Assembly: GCA_017626845.1 (NCBI GenBank)
Contig: JAGAHX010000051.1
Location: 1-37,110, forward strand
Source of the DNA: Bacillota bacterium
GTDB taxonomy: Bacteria; Bacillota; Clostridia; Peptostreptococcales; Anaerovoracaceae
Direction of reading: 5' to 3'
Length of the DNA: 37,110 bases
Positions within the stretch are counted from its first letter, which is position 1; each line of letters starts with the position of its first letter. A program made the position numbers and the translations under genes. Shown in pieces: positions 1-8,529 of this stretch. Below the pieces are notes generated by a model. That model was given only the letters and a program-made list of their open reading frames with translations. It was not told the origin of the DNA and did not search any database.

Positions 1-425
1 AGCGCTTCGACGATATCGAGCAATATGAACGGCTGAAGAATTCCTACGTGCTGGATGCGGAAAAGATGAAGCTGGCAAAACCGGACTGCATCGTGATGCA
101 TCCCCTGCCCCGGGTGGACGAGATTGCAGTGGAGGTGGACGAAGACCCCAGAGCCCGCTATTTCGAGCAGACTTACAACGGAAAGATCATGCGCATGGCG
201 CTCATCTTAAAGCTGCTGGGCTGGGACGGCGAAAAGCTGACCGGCGCCAAGGACCCGGCAGACACCTTCCCCGGTGGACCGTTCTCTCTGTGGAACAAGG
301 CGGTGGAAGATGAATCTTACCGCTGCACAAATCCCAAGTGCATCTGCGCTGCGGAGCGCTCGATCCGGCACAAATACTATGTTGCCAAGAACGGCAGCAA
401 GCGCTGCGTGTACTGCGAGCAATAA
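1..425 (+). CDS. pyrB: Aspartate carbamoyltransferase, C-terminal part, with PyrI-like zinc knuckle (partial)
   Basis: The 5' end lies outside the window; the reading frame begins at base 3. The protein is the C-terminal part of the catalytic chain that joins carbamoyl phosphate to aspartate in pyrimidine synthesis. The visible family motifs are HPLPRVDEI and a [16 protein letters not shown] block, which ends the usual catalytic chain. After that, about 55 extra residues follow and finish with Cys-x4-Cys-x21-Cys-x2-Cys. This closely matches the zinc site of the separate regulatory chain PyrI (Cys-x4-Cys-x23-Cys-x2-Cys in E. coli). The nucleotide-binding allosteric domain of PyrI does not fit in the short linker. 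So this looks like a catalytic chain with only the zinc subdomain fused on. The gene is followed by a strong hairpin terminator. Confidence 0.93.
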   Translation, partial: RFDDIEQYERLKNSYVLDAEKMKLAKPDCIVMHPLPRVDEIAVEVDEDPRARYFEQTYNGKIMRMALILKLLGWDGEKLTGAKDPADTFPGGPFSLWNKAVEDESYRCTNPKCICAAERSIRHKYYVAKNGSKRCVYCEQ

Positions 426-448
426 CGCGAAAAAGCTATAAAAAGCAC

Positions 449-487
449 GCAAAAACACCGGAGACATGCCCTCTCCGGTGTTTTTGC
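449..487. terminator. Bidirectional intrinsic terminator between pyrB and the symporter gene
   Basis: A perfect 16-bp stem (449-464 pairs with 472-487) with a 7-nt loop has A-rich and T-rich ends. It can therefore work for both convergent genes, pyrB from the left and the symporter operon from the right. Confidence 0.85.
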
Positions 488-557
488 GAGCAAATGCACA
501 TGCTCTACTTTCTTTTGGTAAAGATACTATATCATCATTGGTAATATTTTGCAAGCA

Positions 558-1940
558 TCATTTCTTTCTTTTCACTACCAGTCCCGCAGCAAAGCACACG
601 GCCGATACCGCCATGCCCAGGAACAGGCTGTCGAAGGGCAGCCCCATCAGCTTGCCGGCGAACACCGCCGCAGGCGACAGGATGACGGACGCCAGGATAA
701 ACCGTCTGTCGACGCGCCCGGGCATCCACAGCGCACCCAACAGCGGCATAAAGACCACCGCAGCCCGCAGACCCATGGACATAAAGGCAAACTGCAGGAT
801 GATGTCGCCCAGCGAACCGCAGGACAGCACGCAGGCAGCCGCCAGCACCAGGATAATCCAAATCTTTGCAAGGCGGCCGGCTTTGGCCGGGTCATCGAAG
901 CGGCGGGTGACCCGCGGAACGATGTCGTTGTTGAGCATCGTCGAAATGCCCAGCGCGAGCCCCGCACCGGTGCCTACGGCCGCGATGAACAACCCCGCCA
1001 GCACCACGCCGGCCAGAACGGGAGGCACGTGGGCGGTAATGAAGGTCGTTAACGCGGTCTTGGCGGTCATACCGGAATACAGGTCCGCATGAGCTCTCAT
1101 ATACAATCCGACTAGGATGCCGCCGGTACCGATAGGCGGAATGAGAAACGCGGAAAGCAGCGCACCGGCTTTCCCTGCCGCGTCGCTTCTCGCGGCCAGC
1201 ACGCCCTGCGCGTAGGTCTGGGTCGTGAGCACGCCTAAGAGCAGAGAGAGCGCGGAGCCAAGGTCCTTGCCTGCGCCTCTGGCCAGCAGGGAGAAAAACT
1301 TAACGCCCTCCGGGTTCTCGATGCCGCGCACCATATCCGTGAATCCGCCGAATCCCCCCGTCTTCTGCAGCACCAGCACGCCGCAGGCCATCATAGCCAC
1401 GTAGAGCAGCACCGTCTTGACGATGCCCACGACGCCGGCGCCTCTCGTGCCGCCGAACACGACGTACAGCACCATAAAGACGGCAGAAAAGGCCGCTGCA
1501 GCGCCTATCCCCAGGCGCGGAGCGATGACCGCCACCACCGCCGTCGCCGACAGGATCTGCGAGATGATGTTGATGAATGTGCCGATGGAATTCAGCACGG
1601 AGGCCGTCATGCCCACGGTCTGTCCGTATTCTTTGCGGATCATGCCCACCAGCGTGCGCTCGCCGTTTCTGCGCAGAGGCACGGCATAGACGAGCCCCAG
1701 CACGAGGCAGGAGATGCCGGCGCCCAGCGTAAACCACCAGGCGGACATTCCGTAGGTGTAGGCGAGCTGCGCCGTACCGACCGTGGAGGAGCCGCCCACC
1801 AGCGTCCCGATGATGACCCCGGCAACGATCGCGGCATTGCTGCCCTTATCTTTTTTCTTCTGATGCGTCCCGGTCCACAGCGCCAGCGCTACGATGGCTG
1901 CCAGGGTGATGCCGAGACTCGCAAGCAATGCAAGGTTCAA
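558..1940 (-). CDS. Sodium:solute symporter (SSS family)
   Basis: A 460-residue integral membrane protein made almost entirely of hydrophobic helices, with the family-typical GGSSTVGTAQ segment near residues 49-58 in the second helix. SSS proteins couple uptake of a sugar, amino acid, carboxylate or similar solute to sodium entry. The substrate cannot be read from sequence. It is the last gene of the CoA-transferase/oxidoreductase operon, so an organic or 2-oxo acid is the reasonable guess. The start is TTG at 1940, which overlaps the TGA stop of the preceding gene (TTGA). It is supported by a GGAGG ribosome binding site seven bases upstream, and no ATG is better placed. The length is normal for the family. 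Confidence 0.88.
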   Translation of the reverse strand: MNLALLASLGITLAAIVALALWTGTHQKKKDKGSNAAIVAGVIIGTLVGGSSTVGTAQLAYTYGMSAWWFTLGAGISCLVLGLVYAVPLRRNGERTLVGMIRKEYGQTVGMTASVLNSIGTFINIISQILSATAVVAVIAPRLGIGAAAAFSAVFMVLYVVFGGTRGAGVVGIVKTVLLYVAMMACGVLVLQKTGGFGGFTDMVRGIENPEGVKFFSLLARGAGKDLGSALSLLLGVLTTQTYAQGVLAARSDAAGKAGALLSAFLIPPIGTGGILVGLYMRAHADLYSGMTAKTALTTFITAHVPPVLAGVVLAGLFIAAVGTGAGLALGISTMLNNDIVPRVTRRFDDPAKAGRLAKIWIILVLAAACVLSCGSLGDIILQFAFMSMGLRAAVVFMPLLGALWMPGRVDRRFILASVILSPAAVFAGKLMGLPFDSLFLGMAVSAVCFAAGLVVKRKK

Positions 1941-2497
1941 ATCGCACCCTCCTGCAGCTTCGTGCCTTCTTTGTAGCCCAGATCGAAGGCCTTTTCGTTG
2001 AGGGCGATCACCTTGTCGCTCTTGCCGTGGAAGAACTTGCGGATCGCTTCCTTGGCGCCATCCGGGGTAATGACTTTCGTCAGCCCGGCGATGATTCCCA
2101 TGGTGAGGATATTGGCCGTCTGGGGATTGCCCAGTTCCTTGGCCATCTGCGTAATGGGCAGGCCCTTCTGGATCCCCTCCGCTGCAGCATCCGGCGTTAC
2201 TTCGTCGCTGTTGAACAAGAGCAGCGCATCTCCGACTTTGCCGGAATACCGCGCGTAGGCGACCTGATGCAGGCAGACGACCAGGTCCGGTTCCGTCACA
2301 TCCGGGAAGTAGATCTCTTCGTCCGAGACGATGACGTCGGATTTGGCGAAGGTGCCCCGGGTCTCCACACCGTATTCGGAGGAGAGCGTCGCCCTTTTAT
2401 GCTCGTGGACCGCCGCGGCCTCCGCGATCAGCGTGCCGCACAGGATCATGCCCTGACCGCCCACGCCGGAGATCGTGATCTCTTTCTGTGTCTTCAT
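1937..2497 (-). CDS. korC: 2-oxoacid:ferredoxin oxidoreductase, gamma subunit
   Basis: This 186-residue protein belongs to the pyruvate/ketoisovalerate oxidoreductase gamma family. It begins with the nucleotide-binding-like motif GVGGQG (residues 11-16). The ATG at 2497 overlaps the stop of the beta-subunit gene by four bases (ATGA), and a GAGGGGG site precedes it, so the longer in-frame extension upstream is not used. Together with the neighbouring alpha, beta and ferredoxin genes it forms an enzyme that oxidatively decarboxylates a 2-oxoacid to the acyl-CoA and reduces ferredoxin. The substrate could be 2-oxoglutarate or a branched-chain 2-oxoacid; the sequence does not decide this. Confidence 0.9.
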   Translation of the reverse strand: MKTQKEITISGVGGQGMILCGTLIAEAAAVHEHKRATLSSEYGVETRGTFAKSDVIVSDEEIYFPDVTEPDLVVCLHQVAYARYSGKVGDALLLFNSDEVTPDAAAEGIQKGLPITQMAKELGNPQTANILTMGIIAGLTKVITPDGAKEAIRKFFHGKSDKVIALNEKAFDLGYKEGTKLQEGAI

Positions 2498-3309
2498 TCG
2501 TTTTCGCCCCCTCTCAGGCTGTCGATCACCTTCTGATATGCGGTGCTGTAGTCTTCCTGCTCCCGCTCTTCGAAGATGCCTGTTACGAACTTGCCCTGCA
2601 GTTCGTCCGAGGTCATGCCGGCCGCCTTTTCCCGACTGATCGTATTGTCCTTGATCCACTGCATCATCTTCGGGGCGTCGCCCAGCTTGTTGGAGCGGCC
2701 AAAATGAGTCGGACAGGGGGAGATGACCTCCACAAAGGAAAATCCCTTGTGGTCGATGGCCTTGCTGATGAGCCTGTCCAGCTGCACCACGTCGTAGACC
2801 GTGCCGCGGGCGACGAAGGGCGCTCCCGCCGCCTGCACGACTTTGCAGACGTCGAAGCCGTTCTCCACGTGGCCGTAGGGCGAGGTCTTCGTAATGGCGT
2901 GCTTGGGCGTGGTGCCGGAGTACTGGCCGCCGGTCATGCCGTAGTTCAGATTGTTGACCATGATGGCCACCAGGTCCACATTGCGGCGCGCCGCATGGAT
3001 CAGATGGTTGCCGCCGATCGTAATGCCGTCGCCGTCTCCCATCAGGGTGAAGACGTTCAGGGACGGGTTCGCCAGTTTAATGCCGGTGGAAAACGGCAGC
3101 GCCCGGCCGTGGGTGCCGTGGAAGCTGTTGGTGGTCACGTAGTCGTCCGCCTTGCCCCAGCAGCCGATGCCGGTGGTGATGACGATGTTTTCCCGGGTAA
3201 AGCCCCGCTTATCGATGTTGCGCAGGATGGCCTGCAGCACGATGCCGTTGCCGCAGCCGGCGCACCAGAACAGCGGCAGTTTTTCTTCAAACAGATAATC
3301 TTTTATCAT
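2494..3309 (-). CDS. korB: 2-oxoacid:ferredoxin oxidoreductase, beta subunit (TPP-binding)
   Basis: A 271-residue thiamine-pyrophosphate subunit. CxxC occurs at residues 16-19. The TPP/magnesium motif starts at GDGDG (residues 91-95) and is completed by a downstream NNLNYGMTGGQ stretch. The conserved substrate-side segment SFHGTHGRALPFSTG is present. It is separate from the alpha subunit, as in KorAB/VorAB-type enzymes rather than fused PFOR. The start overlaps the end of korA by four bases (ATGA), with GAGGAGG seven bases upstream, which indicates translational coupling. Confidence 0.93.
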   Translation of the reverse strand: MIKDYLFEEKLPLFWCAGCGNGIVLQAILRNIDKRGFTRENIVITTGIGCWGKADDYVTTNSFHGTHGRALPFSTGIKLANPSLNVFTLMGDGDGITIGGNHLIHAARRNVDLVAIMVNNLNYGMTGGQYSGTTPKHAITKTSPYGHVENGFDVCKVVQAAGAPFVARGTVYDVVQLDRLISKAIDHKGFSFVEVISPCPTHFGRSNKLGDAPKMMQWIKDNTISREKAAGMTSDELQGKFVTGIFEEREQEDYSTAYQKVIDSLRGGENE

Positions 3310-4436
3310 TTTGCCGCCTCCTCTATTTTCGCCAGGATCTGGGCCGGGACGATGGGCTGTCCGTCGATACGGTTGACCCCGATCACGGGAATGTTCTTTT
3401 CGTTCCGTTTTTCGACTTCGCCGATATACTGGCCGAGATTGAGCTCCGGCACGATGACGGCTTTCGCCTGCGCCAGCGCTTCCCGGATCTCTTTATCGGG
3501 CACGGGCCACAGCGTTACGATCTGCAGTACGCCTGCCTTGATGCCCTTCTCCCGCGCCTTCTTCATGGCGGACAGCGCGGATCTGGCCGCGCCGCCGTAG
3601 CAGATCAGCACGATCTCGGCATCATCCATGTGGTAGCGGCGGGTGATCGCGATCTCTTCCGCATGGGCTTCGATCTTCTCGCTCAGATGGCGGATGATGC
3701 GGTCCGCGTTGTCGGGACGGGCGCAGGGGCGGCCCCACTCGTCGTGCATGGATCCGTTCACCTTAAAGACATACGGGCTGCCGAAACGGGACAGAGGCGC
3801 CAAGCCATTGCTGTGGTCGTAGGGCCGGTAGTCCTTCGGATCACCGGTGGGTTCGGGCCGTTCGAAGATCTCCAGTTCCTCGGGACCTTTGAGGATGACC
3901 TGCTCCCGCAGGTGGCCGATGATCTCGTCCGACAGGAAGATGACTGGTGTCCGGTACTGTTCGGAATAGTTGAAGGCCGTGACCATCAGATCGAAGCAGT
4001 CCTGCACGGACGACGGCGATAACACGATGATGGAATGGTCTCCGTGGGTGCCCCAGCGGGCCTGCAGCACGTCGCCCTGAGCGGGCTTGGTGGCAAGGCC
4101 TGTGGACGGACCGGAACGCTGCACATCGATGAGCACGCAGGGGATCTCGCCCATGACGGCCACACCGAGGTTTTCCGCCATCAGGGAGAGACCCGGACCG
4201 CTCGTGGCCGTGTAGGCCTTCTTGCCCGCGGCAGACGCTCCGATCAGGGCAGCCATGCTGCCGATCTCATCTTCCATCTGCACGTACAGACCGCCTACCT
4301 GCGGCAGACGGATCGAAGACGTCTCCGCCACTTCGCTGGAAGGCGTAATGGGATATCCCGCATAGAATCTGGCACCGGCTGCGATGGCGCCTTCCGTCAT
4401 CGCTTCGTTGCCCTGCATAAATCTGAATTCACCCAT
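3306..4436 (-). CDS. korA: 2-oxoacid:ferredoxin oxidoreductase, alpha subunit
   Basis: A 376-residue subunit of the 2-oxoglutarate/2-oxoisovalerate ferredoxin oxidoreductase family. It opens with the N-terminal pyrimidine-domain signature (QGNEAMTEGAIAAG) followed by YPITPSSE (residues 28-35), which lines the TPP pocket with the beta subunit. Domain II, with the glycine-rich ICYGGAARSA region, follows after residue 280. It is coupled to korB by an ATGA overlap and lies three bases after the stop of the ferredoxin gene, with a GGAGGG site. The family name (2-oxoglutarate versus ketoisovalerate) stays open. Confidence 0.92.
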   Translation of the reverse strand: MGEFRFMQGNEAMTEGAIAAGARFYAGYPITPSSEVAETSSIRLPQVGGLYVQMEDEIGSMAALIGASAAGKKAYTATSGPGLSLMAENLGVAVMGEIPCVLIDVQRSGPSTGLATKPAQGDVLQARWGTHGDHSIIVLSPSSVQDCFDLMVTAFNYSEQYRTPVIFLSDEIIGHLREQVILKGPEELEIFERPEPTGDPKDYRPYDHSNGLAPLSRFGSPYVFKVNGSMHDEWGRPCARPDNADRIIRHLSEKIEAHAEEIAITRRYHMDDAEIVLICYGGAARSALSAMKKAREKGIKAGVLQIVTLWPVPDKEIREALAQAKAVIVPELNLGQYIGEVEKRNEKNIPVIGVNRIDGQPIVPAQILAKIEEAAK

Positions 4437-4439
4437 GGT

Positions 4440-4625
4440 CTAACCCTCCACCGTTACCGCAAAGTCCGGGCAGCGCATCTCGCACAACCGGCAGCCGATG
4501 CAGTCTTCGGGACGGACCGCAAGCGGCTTTCCGTCCTCATCTCTATCGAATACCTTTTTGGGGCAGAACGCAGCGCAGATGCCGCATTTCTTGCACCATG
4601 TTTCGTTGATCGTTATCGTTTTCAC
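4440..4625 (-). CDS. korD: Ferredoxin-type delta subunit, two 4Fe-4S clusters
   Basis: A 61-residue protein with two CxxCxxCxxxC clusters: CKKCGICAAFC, then CIGCRLCEMRC. This is the dicluster ferredoxin subunit that takes electrons from the TPP subunit of the neighbouring oxidoreductase. The start is GTG at 4625, six bases after AAGGAG. It sits 12 bases after the CoA-transferase beta gene and just before korA, giving the order D-A-B-C in the operon. Confidence 0.9.
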   Translation of the reverse strand: MKTITINETWCKKCGICAAFCPKKVFDRDEDGKPLAVRPEDCIGCRLCEMRCPDFAVTVEG

Positions 4626-4637
4626 TGTTATCTCCTT

Positions 4638-5399
4638 TTATACCATCACGTGCAGCGGGTCCACGACCTCCGTCAGGATGCGCAGAACTTCCGGATCCGG
4701 ATCCGCCGCGCTCACTGCGCGGGTCACATCGATGGCGAAGCCCGTATTGTCTAAAACATCCTGCTCGGACACCCCGGGGAACAGCTCCGCCAGGTACATG
4801 CGCTTATCTTCGCCGAAGCGGAACACGCCCAGCTCCGTCACGACCGCCCGGGGACCCTTGGTTCCGTCCAGGCCCCGCCGCTCTCTGCCGCCGGGGCCGT
4901 CGATCCAGCCCGGACTGGTGCAGTAGTCCACAGAGGGCACAAATCGCCGTTTTTCGTGTTTCATGACGATAACGGTATCGCAATACGTCGCGATGCCGTT
5001 CGCGCCGCCAGAGCCCGAAAAACGGGTTTCTGGGCGAAAATAATCGCCGATACATGTGGAATTGAGGTTGCCGTAAGGGTCGATCTGGGCGCCTCCCAGA
5101 AATCCGGCCTCGATTTCCCCTCTCTGGGCCGCCAGCGTCTGGTAGCCGAAGTAGCGGAACTGGGGCCACAGGACCGATGCCCCGTGGTTGAGCCGCAGAT
5201 CGGACACGCTGGTGGGCACCTCCAAGGGAGCCCCTTCCAGAATGCCGGTCTCGAAGATAAGCCTCGCATTCGGCGCGTGGGTGTTCTTGGCCAGGCTGCC
5301 GCCGATGAGGGGAAGTCCCGTGCCGATGATGTATGTCTTGCCGTCCTCGATCTCCTTCGCCAGAGCGACGGCCATGCGCTGTCTTCTCGTGATCTCCAT
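4638..5399 (-). CDS. CoA-transferase, beta subunit (glutaconate CoA-transferase-like)
   Basis: A 253-residue subunit of the type-I-like CoA-transferase family typified by GctB. FETG at residues 49-52 aligns with the ENG-type motif that carries the catalytic glutamate in this family, so Glu50 is the candidate nucleophile (inference from the family). The glycine-rich GFLGGAQID and SGSGGAN segments of the CoA site are present. The start at 5399 is chosen because a GAGG site lies just upstream and the sequence before it has no homology. It pairs with the alpha subunit eight bases upstream. It probably moves CoA from the acyl-CoA made by the adjacent oxidoreductase to another acid. Related hydrolases (IpdAB-like) cannot be fully excluded. 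Confidence 0.82.
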   Translation of the reverse strand: MEITRRQRMAVALAKEIEDGKTYIIGTGLPLIGGSLAKNTHAPNARLIFETGILEGAPLEVPTSVSDLRLNHGASVLWPQFRYFGYQTLAAQRGEIEAGFLGGAQIDPYGNLNSTCIGDYFRPETRFSGSGGANGIATYCDTVIVMKHEKRRFVPSVDYCTSPGWIDGPGGRERRGLDGTKGPRAVVTELGVFRFGEDKRMYLAELFPGVSEQDVLDNTGFAIDVTRAVSAADPDPEVLRILTEVVDPLHVMV

Positions 5400-5407
5400 A
5401 GGCCGCC

Positions 5408-6361
5408 TCACTTTCTCTTCAACCCTGCTACGTAACCCAGCGCCGGATCGACTTTCAGGGTCTTCAGATGCTCTTCGCCGACGGTCTGCAGGTAGCTGTC
5501 GTGGTCTGTGCCCAGATTTTCCGCCAGCCAGGCATCGAAGCTCTCCTGGGTGCGGCTGGCCTTGTCGTAGGCGAGCATAGCCTTGGGATCGTAGTCGTAA
5601 TAGCCGAAGCACTGGGACGGGTGAGCCCCCCAGGGCAGGTACACCACCGCGTCAACGCAAAGGCCCGGCAGGGTGTTGGCGTTGGGATCCGCATGCATCT
5701 CTTCGTCCGTCACCAGCTCCTCGCAAGAGACGATGGTATGTTTTGCCGCGATGGCGATATCCTCGTCCTGAAAGCGGGCGCCTTCGATGCGGCAGGTACC
5801 GTCGGGGCTGGCTTTCTGCACGTGGACCAGGGCTGCGTCGATCTTCGGCGTCGGCACGAGACACAGTTTGCTGCCGGGGCTGAACGGGTCATCCGCCATG
5901 ACGAATTTCTTCGCGGGCAGCTTGGGATATTTCCTTCTCTCCGCTTCGGAGATGCCCCATACGGTCTCCAGATCGCTTCCCAGCATGTTCTTGACGGGCA
6001 TGTAGGGCAGCCCCAGCGCCGCGCCGTGGTAGGCGATGGTCTGCACGTCCAGGGAGTAGTCCTCCACGGGAAGGATCCCCTTCTCCACGGCCTCCCGGAA
6101 ACGCCGGCATACCATGGTAAAGCCAGAATTGGCGATGTAGCTGATGTTCATCACCTTTACGCATCCGGCGCCGACGAGCATATCGATATCGCCGCCGGCG
6201 CTGCCGCTTTCGACGGTAAGATCTCTCTTTTTCTGCCGTATGACCTCCCGCACCAGGCCGTAGGCCCTGCGGTTCGTGGAAAAGCCGCCGAACGCGATGC
6301 AGTCACCGTCATGGACGAAGGTACGGATGGCGTCCTGGGCTGTCATGAGTTTGGTTTGCAT
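5408..6361 (-). CDS. CoA-transferase, alpha subunit (glutaconate CoA-transferase-like)
   Basis: A 317-residue subunit of the GctA family and first gene of the operon. It shows the N-terminal GGFSTNRRAYG loop and the segment ESGSAGGDIDMLVGAG, typical of the CoA-binding alpha subunit. The ATG at 6361 is chosen over an in-frame GTG four codons upstream because AGAGG lies about ten bases before the ATG. The intergenic region to the divergent LysR gene is 107 bp, the classic arrangement in which the LysR protein controls the neighbouring operon in response to a pathway metabolite. Confidence 0.85.
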   Translation of the reverse strand: MQTKLMTAQDAIRTFVHDGDCIAFGGFSTNRRAYGLVREVIRQKKRDLTVESGSAGGDIDMLVGAGCVKVMNISYIANSGFTMVCRRFREAVEKGILPVEDYSLDVQTIAYHGAALGLPYMPVKNMLGSDLETVWGISEAERRKYPKLPAKKFVMADDPFSPGSKLCLVPTPKIDAALVHVQKASPDGTCRIEGARFQDEDIAIAAKHTIVSCEELVTDEEMHADPNANTLPGLCVDAVVYLPWGAHPSQCFGYYDYDPKAMLAYDKASRTQESFDAWLAENLGTDHDSYLQTVGEEHLKTLKVDPALGYVAGLKRK

Positions 6362-6415
6362 AGTTCTATACACCTCTGTACGTAAACGATATCACCCTTT
6401 TATCCTTTTGTATAC

Positions 6416-6444
6416 TTGACAGTTTCGAATTGTTTATTTAATAA
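6416..6444 (+). promoter_or_regulatory. Sigma-A-type promoter of the LysR gene
   Basis: TTGACA at 6416-6421, a 17-base spacer and TAATAA at 6439-6444 form a near-consensus promoter reading toward the LysR gene. It gives a very short leader. It lies inside the divergent region, where the LysR protein would be expected to bind and control itself and the operon on the other strand. Confidence 0.75.
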
Positions 6445-6468
6445 TATTGAATGATAAGGAGCATGGAC

Positions 6469-7392
6469 ATGGAACTCAGAAACCTGAACACATTTCTGCG
6501 GATCACGCAGCTAGGCAGCTTTACGAAAGCAGCGAAAGAGCTGGGTTATGCGACGTCCACGATCACGGCGCAGATCCATCAGCTGGAAGAGGAGATCGGA
6601 ACGCCGCTGTTCGAGCGGGTCGGAAAGCGGAACGTGCTTACGCCGGCAGGACAGGAGCTTATCCCTTATGCCCAGCAGATAGCACAGCTCTCGCAGCAGA
6701 TCGCATACCTGGGCGATCCGAAACAGCGGGAGGTCCGCGGCACACTGCGCATCGGCATCGTGGAATCCATCCTGCATTCGCTGCTGCTCCCCGCGCTGAA
6801 GGAATACCGGCAGCAGTATCCGGATGTCTCGGTCTCCATCGTTTCCGCCGTCTCTGCCGACCTGTTCGGCATGCTGGCCCGGGGCGAAGTTGACCTGGCG
6901 TTCACCATGGGCCACACCTTGCAGCGAAAAGACTGCGTACTGGCCTGCAGCCATCCGGAGGAGACGGTGTTTGTGGCATCTCCGGATCATCCGCTGGCAA
7001 AACAGACCCGTCTGACCCTGGCAGAAGTCCTGGACGAAGAGATCCTGTCCATCGGCGAGAACACGTTTTTGCAGCAGGAAGTGTATAAGATGGCTGCAGA
7101 GTGCGGCAGACAGGTCAATTCGCATATCCAGACGGAAAGCTCGCTGGCCCTTCTGGAACTGGCAAAACAGGGCGCGGGGCTTGCCTTTCTACCGGAATAC
7201 ATGGTACGGCCCGCGGTGCAGGCCGGAACGCTCTGCATCCTGCAGATCCGGGACTTCCGTCTCCCCTTCCACGTCGCTGTCTTCTATCACAAAAATAAAT
7301 GGGTCACGCCCCAGATGCGGGGCATGACCCGGTTCGTCGAAGAATATTGGGGAAAAGTGTCGAAGAGAACCGTCCCCAATAGCACATCTTAG
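6469..7392 (+). CDS. LysR-family transcriptional regulator
   Basis: A 307-residue regulator with an N-terminal winged helix-turn-helix (about residues 1-60, with the SFTKAAKELGYATSTITAQIHQLE signature region) and a C-terminal LysR substrate-binding domain from about residue 85. Three ATGs lie close together. The third, at 6469, is chosen because AAGGAG (6456-6461) is seven bases before it and only one base before the second. It is divergent from the CoA-transferase/oxidoreductase/symporter operon and is the likely regulator of it. Its last codons overlap tail-to-tail with the racemase gene (7389-7392). Confidence 0.92.
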   Translation: MELRNLNTFLRITQLGSFTKAAKELGYATSTITAQIHQLEEEIGTPLFERVGKRNVLTPAGQELIPYAQQIAQLSQQIAYLGDPKQREVRGTLRIGIVESILHSLLLPALKEYRQQYPDVSVSIVSAVSADLFGMLARGEVDLAFTMGHTLQRKDCVLACSHPEETVFVASPDHPLAKQTRLTLAEVLDEEILSIGENTFLQQEVYKMAAECGRQVNSHIQTESSLALLELAKQGAGLAFLPEYMVRPAVQAGTLCILQIRDFRLPFHVAVFYHKNKWVTPQMRGMTRFVEEYWGKVSKRTVPNSTS

Positions 7393-8477
7393 AATTCGTC
7401 CACGATCTTGATTTTGATATTGGGAGAGGTGGTGGAATACATCGTTACCACGTAGTTGGGGCGGAATTCCACGATGTCTCCCAGCTTATAGTTCCGGTCG
7501 CAGTCCTCCAGGTCCAGCATGGTGTGGTCGGAGCTGCTGCCCCAGATCTTGATCTGCGGATCGAGGGGTGTAAGCCCTTCCTCCGAGCCGCCGAAATCCT
7601 GTTTGCCGAAGGCCAGGATGGCCCGCTTCCGCACGCCGAGATCCACATATTTGCGCTCGTCGTTGAGGGCCGCCGCACCGAACACGCCGTTGGGCATCGT
7701 GGGCTTATTCTTCAATTCCACGATCTCCGCGCGGATGCGAAAGGCGTCCACCCGTTCGGGGAAATCTTCCTTCCAGGTGTATTCAGCCTTCGTAATGAGC
7801 GAGATACCCGCCCGGATGTCATTGACTCGGGGATTCAGCTCGCCTTGCGCCATGTTGTGGAAAGACTGCGTGCCGCCGATGGACAGCACATCCAGCTGCC
7901 GGCCGATCTTCGCCTCGATCTTCTCCATAATGTCCGCCAGCCAGTCCACCTTGTCCTTGGAGACGCAGATGGAACCGTAGCAGCCGAAATTGGCACCGAT
8001 GCCGTAGAGCTTAAGGCCCGACATGCCGTATTCCACCATGGAGGCGGCGTCGATCATCACATCTTCGGATTCGAAGCCTTCTCTGCGGTCACCGATATCC
8101 TTCATCAGGATGACCCGGTGGATCTTGCCCTGCTTTAACGCTTCTTCGTTGAGTTTTTGCAGCACAGCGAGCTCCGAATTCAGGGAGATATCCGCATATT
8201 TGACCACCAGATCGCACTCGGACAGCGCCGGGATGCGCAGCAGCTCCGTAGTGATGGAAGGATCGTATTCCTTGATCTTCTTTACCTGGTCGATGCGGGA
8301 TGTGGCGATCGCTCTGGGATGGCATTCCCACAGCGCGCTGCACGCTTCGGGAACGCTGGTGAACCCTTTGGTGACCGCCGTGATGCGGATACCGTAGGGC
8401 CGGCACATCTCCTTCAGACAGTTGAAATTATGCTGCAGATTCTTGGTTGCGATGACTAACTGGGGATAGCGTTCCAT
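7389..8477 (-). CDS. PLP-dependent racemase, alanine/ornithine racemase family
   Basis: A 362-residue fold-type III PLP enzyme. The opening PQLVIATKNLQHN and the TAVTKGF motif place the PLP lysine at Lys37. A GGTQSF motif and a C-terminal beta domain follow. The layout matches the family of clostridial ornithine racemase (Orr), which supplies D-ornithine in ornithine fermentation, rather than canonical Alr. Assignment between ornithine, alanine or another amino acid is not possible from sequence. It lies 52 bases after the hexosaminidase gene on the same strand, so co-transcription is likely. Its TAA stop overlaps the TAG of the convergent LysR gene, and no terminator lies between them. Confidence 0.82.
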   Translation of the reverse strand: MERYPQLVIATKNLQHNFNCLKEMCRPYGIRITAVTKGFTSVPEACSALWECHPRAIATSRIDQVKKIKEYDPSITTELLRIPALSECDLVVKYADISLNSELAVLQKLNEEALKQGKIHRVILMKDIGDRREGFESEDVMIDAASMVEYGMSGLKLYGIGANFGCYGSICVSKDKVDWLADIMEKIEAKIGRQLDVLSIGGTQSFHNMAQGELNPRVNDIRAGISLITKAEYTWKEDFPERVDAFRIRAEIVELKNKPTMPNGVFGAAALNDERKYVDLGVRKRAILAFGKQDFGGSEEGLTPLDPQIKIWGSSSDHTMLDLEDCDRNYKLGDIVEFRPNYVVTMYSTTSPNIKIKIVDEF

Positions 8478-8529
8478 GGGCTGCCTCCTTTCCTGACGGC
8501 AGAGATCTCGTATGATAATTTACAGTGGA

